Source of the DNA: Prosopocoilus inquinatus
Taxonomy: Eukaryota; Arthropoda; Insecta; Coleoptera; Lucanidae
Direction of reading: 5' to 3'
DNA length: 64,000 bases
Assembly (NCBI GenBank): GCA_036172665.1
Contig: CM069872.1
Location: 38,922,101-38,986,100 of the forward strand
A program made the position numbers and the translations under genes. The notes beneath the pieces are model-generated. The model did not search any database, was not told the DNA's origin, and saw only the letters and a list, made by a program, of their open reading frames with translations. This document shows positions 1-10,309 of this stretch, one piece after another (within the stretch, counting starts at the first letter, position 1; every line of letters starts with the position of its first letter).

Positions 1-1950
1 CAAAGCATGCTAGTGCAGCCAGTGGAAAATGCTATAAGTTTTGACCAGCAAATACGGCAGAAAACATTAATGAAAGAATTAAAGTTAAGTGTGCAAATGT
101 AATTTGTTACAGGGAAAAAATTGAAAATCGAACTTTAAAAGAGTGGTGTTCGCGTAAAACAACTACAACGTGTAAAATAGATATTGCAAAATAAGTGTTA
201 ATAATTCTACGTCGCAATATTTCCTCGTTTTCAGAGTTAAATAAAAGCTAAATAAAAAAATTTAGTTGTGTAAGTGTTGCACATCATGGAATTTAGAATA
301 AGTAGCGCTACCAGATACACATTTTATGATGATTTTAGTCTCATATCATTTGTCTTTTCGTTTTTTTTTAAATTGGTCTATAAATAAAAGAAGTTATGGC
401 TTGGGGCGTTTTTTGCAGGGCACCCTGTATAAAGCTGTATGAAGGTATAAAATGCAAAAAGTCGTTTCTTGGACAAAATTTTAGGAACAAAGTTTTGAAA
501 AAATAAAATTTGTTGAAAAGAAAGGCTATTGTTTTATTGAAATAAAAAAAACGTAGTTTCTTTCATAAGATCCTCGAAAATATTTTCGCACAAGATTTAT
601 AATAGGTGTGCAAAAATTGTACTATTTTAACTGTGATTAAAAAAAAACTTTATTTATTTGTCTTACGTTCAATTTTTATTTATTATTACGAGTTAAAACA
701 TAAAACTTTCTGCAAAATTTATTTTTCTAAACTTCGCTTACACGAGGGCCTCAGATTTTATTCACAAATGAATACCAACTTTACACATTTTACAGCTTGA
801 GAGATATTAATACGCAGAAAGTTTAGTAATTACATTAAATACGAATATTTCGACAACTATTGATTTTATGAAAACAGCATTAGACAATATCCTACTAGAA
901 ATTAATTTTGAATTAAAAAATGCATAAAAACACCGGGTGTTACCGAGTAGTACAAGTTTAGTTTATATCAAAATCAACAGCAAAAGTTTTGAATTAGTTT
1001 ACACAAGTTTTGTGATAAACATTTTTTGTCTAAATTCAAAAAGAAAAATTTTAAAGGGGATAGGAATTCTTGCATGGTCACCTGCATATCTTTCTCGTAT
1101 AGAGAAAGGTGTTATCGTATAGAGAAAGGTGCACAATAGATGTATGCTATCTTGTACTTAATTACCCGAAAATAAGAATACTTATTTTGTTCAAACCACC
1201 TAAAGAATATTCTCTTCACAAATTTTTAATGAAATATGTAAAAAATAAGAAACTAACGGTAAAATACTGGAAGTCACGCCCGCGAAAAGGAGGGAGGATA
1301 TGACAAATGCCTTGCAAATGCATATTTAGGTATCTTATAACTGAGTTTAAAATATTTGCTTAAATTTTCACCCTCTTTCAGGGCTTACAATTCCCTTGTT
1401 ATTCATTTTCAGAACAAAATCTAGGTATAAAAAAACATAAGTATTCTAAACGAAAATACATAGGGATTCTAAACAAAAAACCAGTTAAATTATTTACATC
1501 ACTAAAATTTAAATTTTTGTACGATACAATGTTACAAAATTGAAATACTCATTTAAACAACGTTAATTCAACTTGATTTATTTATCGAACATTGATTTGC
1601 GATCGGAAATCTCGCTTTTCATGCAGAAAAACTTTTAAGGAGTATTTAAGACCAGCAGCCTAACTCCGCCTTTTGGTAACTTGATATGATTAATGTGGAT
1701 TAATTCCCAAGGATGCAAAATTTTATTGCATGACGATAATCTGTAACTATTGTAACTTTATAATGTAACATTAAAATAGCGGGAATAGCGTTTTACAGTT
1801 TTTACGTTCAAAGTTTAAAAATAAAAAAAAAAGATTGGCATTGAATATTCCCAGCAGACATAATTTTCACGGAACACAGTTCAGTTTTACTTCAACAAGT
1901 CCAGAAAATATGTGGAAATATGTCTATTGCAAATTCATACTATTTTTTTT
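1..1950. other. AT-rich intergenic DNA, no gene seen
   Basis: I find no coding exon or recognisable RNA gene here; open frames are short and low-complexity. At 1095-1134 a 20-bp unit beginning TCGTATAGAGAAAGGTG occurs twice in tandem. At about 410-430 a stretch ending CACCCTGTA resembles the TA-flanked CAGGGTG termini of foldback elements further along the window, but no partner end is visible. Confidence 0.5.
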
Positions 1951-2631
1951 TATACAATGACCGCCAAAAAGTTCGACAATTTTTATTACTGATATTTTTG
2001 AAAAACTTTTTGCGCCAATAGTTTGTGCACGTTCAATAACCAAATATAAGTAGGACAACTAGGGCAACTTTTAGTGTCGCTAAAAATAGCACTTATTTAA
2101 GATACGAAAATTGTTGTAACTTGGAATATCTAGACATATTAGACAAAATTGTGGTATGATTCAATAGTTATTTACAAAATGTGTCTCGATTGCGAGACAA
2201 AATTTCCTTCGATCTAGTATTTCGAAAAAAGGAAAATTTTCGATATTCTCATTTTGCTCAAGATGTGACGAAGTAAATGGGCACTTACTTGGTATTTACC
2301 TCTTACGAGTGGTTAGGTTATTCATTTATATCCATAAGTAGTATTTAATACAATCAAATTTGCTCTTGGGTTTTTAATTGTTGCGTGCACAAGAAAATTT
2401 GACACGAATTTTCACTTTTCTGGCGCAAGTTTACATAAAATTTTTTAAACATATAAAATAGCGACATCTTACTATCGCTTTTTAACCTAACATTGCAGTA
2501 GGATAGACAAATTGAAGCGGGATTTGCTCCTAATGAGTCCCCCATGCAAGGCGGCCATGCTTGCTGTCAAAGCATAATGAAAGATTTTAGAAAAATTTTG
2601 TGCAAATCGTTTTTGATTGCAGTGAGAACCT

Positions 2632-2696
2632 CGAGCAGCTTCTGGACAGCTGTTTCAGCCCTGCTTGGGGCTTCTTCAGCGGAAACGTAGCTCGAC
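2632..2696 (-). ncRNA. Hammerhead ribozyme motif, type I (copy 1)
   Basis: Read on the minus strand, the 65 nt contain CUGAAGA, a 5-bp stem II (AGCCC/GGGCU), GAAA, a minimal stem III (C-G closing an AGCU loop) and a GUC cleavage triplet. Stem I has an outer 6-bp helix (UCGAGC/GCUCGA), a 3x1 internal loop and an inner helix GUUUCCG/CAGAAGC with one C-A mismatch. All invariant core residues are present. Activity is inferred, not shown; the mismatch may weaken stem I. It is the mirror image of copy 2. Confidence 0.7.
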
Positions 2697-2798
2697 ATTC
2701 CCACTGCACACCAAAAACGACTTGCCCAATTTATTCGCAAATGCGATGTAAGAATGATGATAAATTGGGCAAGTCGTTTTTGGTCTGCAGTGGGAATG

Positions 2799-2863
2799 TC
2801 GAGCTACGTTTCTGCTGAAGAAGCCCCAAGCAGGGCTGAAACAGCTGTCCAGAGGCTGCTCGA
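2799..2863 (+). ncRNA. Hammerhead ribozyme motif, type I (copy 2)
   Basis: Best example on the plus strand. Outer stem I is 2799-2804 with 2858-2863 (UCGAGC/GCUCGA). The internal loop is 2805-2807 against 2857. Inner stem I is 2808-2814 with 2850-2856 (GUUUCUG/CAGAGGC, two G-U pairs). The core CUGAAGA is 2815-2821; stem II is 2822-2826 with 2833-2837, loop CAAGCA. GAAA is 2838-2841; C2842-G2847 closes the AGCU loop; U2848-C2849 completes the GUC triplet, so predicted cleavage follows 2849. Hammerheads with a very short stem III are known from Penelope-like elements and retrozymes; this match is by structure only. Confidence 0.8.
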
Positions 2864-3704
2864 GGTTCTCACTGCAATCAAAAACGATTTGCACAAAATT
2901 TTTCTAAAATATAAAATTTTTTGTTATTACTTTTGATTTCTTGATTACACAAATCTTCTAACCCTGACGTAGCCTAAGTAGACCGAAAATTTCAAGAATT
3001 ACATCTACTCTTTGGTTTGAACCCCTTTAAATCCATACTTATAAAATCGACTTTGGTATAAACAGTAAATACGATTTCATGGCTACCAAGAAAAAGATCG
3101 ATTTTATAAGTACCAATATTAAATGGGTCCTAACTGAAAAGTAGATGCAATTATGAGAAACGTATTATGAAGAAATCAAAAACATTAACACGAAATCTTA
3201 TGTAAAAAGGGACTTGCACCAAAAACGTGAAAAATTGTTCCAATTTTTTTATGCATCCAATAATTCGTAACCCATGAGGAAAATTTATTCTATCAAATAT
3301 TTTTTTATGAGTATGAATGAATAAGCTAACCACTCCTAAGAGTTAAATGCCAAATGACCATCGACTGCTTTATATCTTGAGCAAAACTGAGAAATCTTCC
3401 TTTCTTTCGAAATGCTGAAACAAAGGAAATTTTTTCTTGCAATGAAGACACACATTTTGTAAATAACTATTGAGTTTTACTAAAATCTTGTCTAATATGT
3501 CCAGCAATTCCAAATTACAACAATTTTTTAATTTTCGTGTCTTAAATAAGTGCTATTTTTAGCAATACTAAAAGTTGCTCACCAGCATTGTCCTACTTAT
3601 AGTTGGTTATCGAACATGCACAAACTATTGGCTCAAAAAGTTTTAAAAAAAATCAATAATAAAAAATTTTCCCATATGGTGCGAACTTTTTGGCGGTCAC
3701 TGTA

Positions 3705-6473
3705 TATTTGACTACTTTGAAAACGTTCTTTGAGGACTTATAAAAAGAAATGCAGTAGTCCTAGACACTCCAAATTTTACTGTAAGATGCAAAGTATAAT
3801 AAAGATTATAAAAACGTAATTCATTATACTAATTTGAAAATTTCACATTTTTGTCGCATATCCAGCCTTTTACGGTCTGTTCTAGTATGCGTCGCCTTTT
3901 GTGCTTTTGCATTTCTTTTGTCGTTCTTTGAAGATACTAGTTCGTTTCAAGTTTATTTTATTTTACGTTGTCATCCACCTGATGACTGCTCATAGTTCTA
4001 GTTTTACGACGACGCATTCCTTTACTAATTTATGTTATACGAACAAACGATTATAAAAAGCCTTTATTATTGCTTAAAAATGAATTAATTGGTTTGCTGT
4101 AACTATTATTTCTCAAAATTGTTTTGATTAAAGACGAATTTAGAGATTTTACCAAAGCCCTAAGCTTATTAATTTTGAAAGCTTTCAAATTTTTTCAGTG
4201 TCATCTGGGTCTTTAATCAATACCATTTGAGAAATAACAGAAAACTGTTTTTTGTCTACTATTTTTTGCTTTCGATAGTAAATACTTCTGAACAAAATTA
4301 AAAGACCCCCAACAAAAACAAAATTACTTTTCCCGAAATGGCACACTGTACCACGCTAAAACATTTCAAAACCCTACTTTGAGGCGTATTGTTACTTATA
4401 ACATCCGTGCAGACAATCTCATGTCTTGTTAGAAAAATAATGTATAACATCTGCCCGTATTGTTATGTGAATTTTATTAAGTTATATGAAATATTCGTCC
4501 AGAATTTTATAATTGTTTCAAACTAAATTCACAATAGGCACCTACAGAAATATTAAATGGGATTAATGAACAAAGAACTCGTGCAGATTTCCAGGTGTGA
4601 TCTAGATTGTCCGTGAAACACTAACAAATAACGCCCACGCCGATTCGAAAGTGTACGAAATTCTTCTATTAGCTCACAGGCCAACGGATTTCTCATATTT
4701 ACATTCGGTAACAATCATGATGTAATAAACGGTACGACTGTTGCAATTGCGAAAGCTCAAAGACGAAGTAGTCCATTTTTCGTCCTGTTCGACATCCGCC
4801 TGCAGAGGTCGAAACGTTGCACCGGAATCGATTAGTCACCGAAAAGGTCAAAGGTAACGAACGCAATTTGCAGCTTCAGGAAGTCGCTTAGCAATCTGGA
4901 TCGGCTGTAATTTCTGAGCTTGAAATCACGTGCTGGTGAACGGCCAGCGGTTTCAATTTTCCTATACCTTAGATTATTTCCTATACCTATGTAGAATTAA
5001 ACTGAATCCAGTTTTCCAGCTTGCATACACACATGATGAAAGTGAACGATATTTGAGATGATTCCGACTTTCACCACCGGCGATAGTAGACATAGGTATA
5101 AAATTATAAATACTTGCGAGCGATCAATTACTTTTAATTGAGGTAAAGCTGACGTTTCACAATTCTATGCTCGCCTGAAACACCAAACAAGGATTAAAAA
5201 TATCGTTTATCCGTTTCTATAATCTCACATAATTAACTGTTAATTTTTTGCACCACAGCGTTACAAATTGTAAAAATATTTTCAACTTGTGTTGGGTAAG
5301 AGCAAGAAACAAAAAAAAATAATTGCACGTGATTGATGATGTTGAAGAATTAAATTATGATTTGATAATAACATCAATTTGAACACTGTTTTTTATTCAA
5401 GCCACTGTACGCTGCGGATATTAACAACACTCCTAATTAATAGTACGTGTAACACGCTACAAATGTTACGTTTCATTTACGAAACTTTTAATTTCTTTTT
5501 TCTTTTAATTGTAAACAGTAACTTTTTAGTTTAATAATTTTATTATGAAAGGTTTGAAAAAATAAAAGAATTGTACTTAAATACAAAGAACATTATCAAA
5601 AGCGCGCTTCCTTTTTATTCCGAAATGATAAAATTGTTCACTTTATTCAATATCAGGATTATTAGTGCTTAAGACAGGCATCGTCAGCAGCAAAAAATGA
5701 ACAGTAAAGGTGCGGTAAGCAAATGAAAAAATCACTGAAATAAGTTAAGGAACAGCATAGGTACTAAAATGGGACTTTGTGGGACACCAACACTTATTGC
5801 TGTTGAAGCAGATATAATTTACGTTAGTCGAGGTTAGCAAGTATGAGAATGAGATTCTAAGGTACACAATCTTACAGTCGAAAGCGAAAAAATAGCAGAA
5901 AAAAACAGTTTCCTGTAATTGTTCTTTCTCAAAATTGTACCGTTCAAATACAACTTCGCAGATGACATTTGAGAATTTTGAAACATTTCAAGAAAGATGC
6001 GATTCAACACGTTCCAGATGCACTCGACCTGCAGTTCTCGAACGCACCTATTACCTTATTTAGTTTTTTTATAACAGTTGTAATCAACCCCTACCCGTCC
6101 ATTATTATTCTTGACAAAGACTATATATAAAAATAATAATATTACATTCAGTGCATTAATAAAATGATGAAAATCATCGGCGTTAAATCTGTTTAACCCT
6201 TACGTGCCCAAGGGATACCTCAAATGTTTAAATAAATAATTTCTTAAATTGTGAATTGAATCCTTTAAAAAACTTTCTTAAATATATTTCTTATAAAATT
6301 ATTTAATCATTTTCTTTACATTTTAAGTAAATTATTGAAGATTTGTAACTGAAGCAATTTGCATCTGAATCGTGTGTAAACGTAAAAAGCTTCTCTGCGC
6401 GCTTGTTCTATACTTACAAGAACGTCAGATGAAAGTCTCCAAACATTGTGTGGCTTGAAAATATTTAAGTGAT
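3705..6473. other. Intergenic DNA, no gene seen
   Basis: No coding exon recognised. An inverted repeat of about 40 bp lies at 4096-4138 against 4206-4250 (arms related to TATTTCTCAAAATTGTTTTG). A stretch of higher GC at about 4600-4980 stands out from its surroundings and could be a regulatory patch or an untranslated exon, but nothing in it decides this. Confidence 0.4.
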
Positions 6474-7020
6474 CTGTCGATCTATCGCTTCAAACAATCC
6501 ATCGCTTGTATCTTTTTATTGATCCATCGTTTCTTCGAATCAATGAACTATGGCATCATCGGTAAATCGTTAAATCCAACGATCCATTGCGTCATCGTTC
6601 AATCGTGTCATCGATCCAACGCGTCAACGATCCATCATTGTCTCATTGATCCTTCGTTCTATCGATCCATCACTTCTTCATTGCATCGTTTCACCATTCA
6701 TCGATTCATCAGATTGTAGCATCATCGATCGTCCGCTGGATTGATATATCGCTTAATTTATCCATGGATTCATGGTTCCATCGGTCAATGGATTCCTTGA
6801 TCCATTGTTTCATTGATCCATCGTTTCGGCGATTGGCCATCGTTTTATCAATGCACCGTTTCCTCAATCCATTGCTTCATTAATCTATCGATCGATCACT
6901 TCCTTAATCCATTATGCCATGGATCCTTCACTTCGTTGACTCATCGATTCATCGCATCATCGATCTATCGTTCCATTCATATATAGCTTTATCATCCCGT
7001 TGGTTCATCTTTTCATCAAT
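6474..7020. repeat. Degenerate minisatellite of GATCCATCG-type units
   Basis: About 550 bp consist of imperfect repeats of a 12-16 bp unit, typically (C)ATCGATCCATCGTTT, with many substitutions and variable spacing (GATCCATCGTTTC, GATCCATCACTTC, GATTCATCGCATC). The apparent open frame across it (6519-6719) is a by-product of the repeat and has no protein-like composition. Confidence 0.8.
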
Positions 7021-7022
7021 TT

Positions 7023-7151
7023 ATGTACTACGACGCTCAACTTAAATGATACTTCTGCATGCCAAACACATCCTTAAGAACATTCAGCGTACGAGATACG
7101 AAATTGTTAAATGGTATCATTTAAGGATTTAAGGTGAGTGTCGTTGTACAT
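7023..7151. repeat. Small palindromic MITE (family B), uninterrupted copy
   Basis: Left end ATGTACTACGACGCTCA and right end, reverse-complemented, ATGTACAACGACACTCA form inverted termini, continuing as CTTAAATGATAC on both sides. A second member at 48198-48622 shares both ends and the internal GAATGTTCTTAAG motif but contains a hammerhead-bearing insert, so this copy serves as the empty version. Confidence 0.65.
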
Positions 7152-8008
7152 GTTCGCTTATAAAGTGATTAAATTCGTTGGGGTAATTCAGTTACTCGCT
7201 TGGCCTTTCATGTAATTTATTAGAGCTTGACCACGGAAGGGTTAAATGCGCTGTTCATTAGAGTATTTATTAACCCCCACATTATTTTTACTGTTATATT
7301 AAAATTATAAGTAATCTTTTCATTGGCGCTGATTCTTGCGGTATTATTGTTTTTCTAGATTGTGACTTGGAATTATTACGTAATGTATAAAATTCATTCG
7401 TTAATTCTGTGCCAATGCTTTCGATCTTAACTTATCGTAAGAGACGAGACGCAAGTATTTTGTAATAATTAATAAATAATGTAGACTTGGAGACTTCAAT
7501 TTAAAATGTCATCAATCATCTTCCAATTGCCTTTTATGGCAAAAAGAAAGATACTTAAGTGCAAAGATTCACGGCGACACAGTAAGTGTGAATAAAATAT
7601 AATAATTTGTAAGATTGGAAATAATTTTTAGCTTATGATTATATATTGTGACGCATATAACCATTTATTGTAATGGATGAACATCAATAAAATTTATTAT
7701 TATTAGCTTTTAAATTAACTTTCACTTTTAAGTACTTATGTATATTTTTAACGTAATCAAATAAGGTGCAATTCCCTTTAAAATTTATATATTATGAGCG
7801 ACTGTATGCAACCACATGTACGTACAGTTATTATGTAGTATTTATTTTTATTTATTGATTGATTTATTATCATTAATATATGCAACCCACATGTTAGTTG
7901 TTCATTTTATAAACTACAAACTGTACTTACCCCCAAAATTACCCCTAATAGCCCCTAATTTATAACGAATAAGCTTTACATTGCAATGCTAAATTTGCAA
8001 AATTGTGT

Positions 8009-8690
8009 ATAATGTCACCACTTCATCCACGTGATAATTCAAACTGAGTAACAAACTGTAATAAAGTTTCGTTCTAAAGTACACAGTTTCAGAAAAACTG
8101 AGTGTTTAATGTTAAATTTTTTAGAAAAATGTTAGGTCAAAAAGCGATAGTAAGATGTCGCTATTTTATATGTTAAATTTTTTATTTTTTATAAGTTTAA
8201 AGTTCACCTAATCCTTTCTCCGTTCACCTAATAATCAATTCTAATAAAAAAAAACCAATAAGGCAAATCGTTTTTCAAGAATACGACGTATTTTTGTGAT
8301 AATTAAAAAAAAATCAGATAACTGTTAGTGTTAGTATGTTTTCACATAACAAAAATTACAAAACACGTCATATTCTTGAAAAACGGTTTGCCTTATTAGT
8401 TTTTTTTTTAATTTGAATTGATTATTAGGTGAACGGAGAAGTTTAAAATTAAAAAAAAATCGAATATGGTCGTTTTCATAATCAGACTTTAAGGAAGCTT
8501 TAATTTAAAGTAACTTTAAGAATAGGGAAACAAATGTATTTTTTTAGGTTAAATTAAAGTCTAAAAAAAGACTAAAGTCCTGTTATGAAATCGGCCCTCA
8601 GTATTTCTGAAACGGTTTACTATAGAACAAAACTTTATTAGAGTTTTTACTCAGTTTGAATTGACATTCACGTAGGTGAAGTTGTAACAT
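8009..8690. repeat. Nested inverted-repeat cluster
   Basis: Three nested layers are visible. Outer arms of about 90 bp: 8009-8100 against 8598-8690, ends related to AATGTNACNACTTCA. Middle: 8120-8190 carries the AAAAGCGATAGTAAGATGTC module of the hammerhead repeat, and 8465-8602 matches, inverted, the flank of another copy at 34685-34795, including a GGGCCGATTTCATAACAGGA-type terminus. Inner arms: 8218-8290 against 8360-8442, joined by a short loop. The hammerhead itself is missing here. This records at least three successive insertions or rearrangements. Confidence 0.65.
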
Positions 8691-9151
8691 TACGTCGCGG
8701 AACACCGGTATACGATAAATCTTCTTCGACAGAGTTTTATCTTTTTTTTAAATTCTTTGCAAGAATATTTAAATTTCATTTGCTTGTAAAACCCTTTTAA
8801 CATTACCTTGACCGTTAGTTCAGTTTTTTTTTTGTGCCTGAACCAGGAAGTGCAATTTAGAAAATACGATGTGAGAATGTTTTGTACATTTTACATAATT
8901 TTGAACTTGGTTAGGATAATTCAGATTCCAGTGTGGGACGGATTTAGGTACGGTCTTTATTGGATGCAGTCCAGAACCCCGTTCAATGAAAGGGCTCCCT
9001 TCGTACTTAAGAAATAAAGAGAAGCTATGTTATATGACTCCTGTAATGTTTTATTTATAAGAATAAAAACCGCATTACATTTGGTTGACAGACATCCGGA
9101 TTTCCCCGAACTTGTCCGGGTTTTCCAGCAGTCCGGGACGTCCGGGCGGAT

Positions 9152-10007
9152 TTTTTTTTATTATTAGCCAATGATCTCATCGAGATATGGGCATCGTCAT
9201 TTGGTCTTGTAGTTAAATAAAATCTTTGAAATCGTAAAAACAGCTGTCCAATAGAAACAATTTAAGTTCACGTTTAAATCTTGGTAAATTATCCTTGGAT
9301 CGTATTGATGAGGGCAGGCGGTTGTAAGTTTTTAATGCTCGGTAATATACACTTCGTTCATAAAGGCTGGTGTTATGCCTGGGTATTGATAAATTATTAA
9401 AATTTCTAGTTTTTAATGATAAGTTGGGATTATATTGATCTTTATTTTTTGAAAATAAATTGAGATTTGTTTTGGCGAAAACCGCAAGGTTATAGATGTA
9501 AAGACAAGGTATGGGTAAAAGACGGAGTGATTTAAACAGTGGTTTGCAGGATTCAGAAGGCTTCCTACTTAGCATTGTTCTAATAATGAATTTTTACATA
9601 ACAAACGCTTGCGGAACATGAGGAGAGCCTCTCCAAAATATTACAGCGTAGGAAAGAGTGGACTGAACATAGGCACTGTAGTACATTAGTAAAACGTCGA
9701 TTGAAACACAATGTCTAAGGTTCCGTAATACATAGCAATATTTTGATAATCTCGAACAAACAGACTCGATGTGGTCATTTAATTTAAGGGAAGCATCTAT
9801 GTATAAACCCAAAAACTTTACGCTGTCGGACACTGGAAATGATTTGGCGTTAACTTTGATTAAGATATTAGAAGACAGCGGACCATTTTTAAATTGCAGT
9901 GCTACAGTTTTATTAAAATTAATTAAAAGATGATTCAGTTTTGATAATTGGGTTTTTGCTGGATCCCAAACCCAAAAAAATTGACTCACAAGACAGAATC
10001 TGCCCAA
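9152..10007 (-). pseudogene. 5'-truncated LINE (non-LTR retrotransposon), reverse transcriptase C-terminal part
   Basis: On the minus strand two frames (10007-9594 and 9575-9213) are in the same phase, separated by one in-frame stop at 9594-9596. They encode the end of a LINE reverse transcriptase: KFLGLYIDASLKLNDHI, then a segment YYSAYVQSTLSYAVIFWRGS, and a C-terminal domain with YNRLPSSIR. These are typical of Jockey/CR1-type elements. The 3' end is marked by an A-rich tail (TTTTTTTTT on the plus strand near 9152-9160). The 5' part, including the catalytic YADD region, is missing. It lies within a repeat with TCCGGA-rich ends (about 9085-9150 and 10235-10305), so it probably inserted into an older element. 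Confidence 0.8.
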
Positions 10008-10309
10008 GCAATCGCAATTTACAGCAGGTGTGCAGACAGGCCATCACCATTTAACTGATAAGAAAGCTGACCAAAAATTGGAAAGTTAGAGTTGCTAGTT
10101 AAAAAAATAACGATGACGCCATAGAGGAGTCAATCAAGAAAAGATTTTTGCACTAAAATGTATCGTCTTAAAATTAAAACTTAACCGGGTTCAGGTTTTC
10201 GCCAGAGAAAACATGAAATAAACAAAATATCTTCCTCGTCCGGATTTTGTCCGGACTTTTCAGTAGCCTGGTTCTGATTTTAAAATTTTAAACATGGCAA
10301 CCATACCCT

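Larger units (their letters stand above)
2451..2908 (-). repeat. Hammerhead-bearing repeat, palindromic full-length copy
   Basis: On the minus strand this copy reads: ribozyme antisense arm, short spacer containing AATTTATCATCATTCTTACA, inverted ribozyme arm, then a second module (2451-2590) that carries GACAGCAAGCATGGCCGCC and GCGATAGTAAGATGTCGC. The two arms (about 2590-2740 and 2757-2907) are near-perfect inverted copies. Each arm is itself bounded by short inverted sequences related to CAAATCGTTTTTGATTGCAG. Related copies occur near 8.1, 31.3, 34.4, 45.7, 48.2, 51.1 and 56.3 kb. It sits inside the Tc1-like foldback element. Confidence 0.75.
1955..3702. mobile_element. Tc1/mariner-like foldback element with long inverted arms
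   Basis: The left end reads CAATGACCGCCAAAAAG and the right end, reverse-complemented, CAGTGACCGCCAAAAAG. TA dinucleotides flank both (1953-1954, 3703-3704), as expected for the Tc1/mariner superfamily. The inverted similarity continues inward for about 375 bp on each side (1955-2335 against 3310-3702), far longer than a simple terminal repeat, so this is a foldback-type non-autonomous element. A second, weaker inverted pair lies inside (about 3001-3060 against 3096-3150). A hammerhead-bearing repeat is inserted at about 2451-2908. No transposase frame was recognised. Superfamily assignment rests on end sequence and TA target only. Confidence 0.75.

Noticed and set aside
2600..2936. Protein-like frames over the hammerhead palindrome (for example QIVFDCSENLEQ)
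   Set aside because: The same peptide appears from both strands because of the palindrome and recurs wherever the repeat occurs; it is not a gene.
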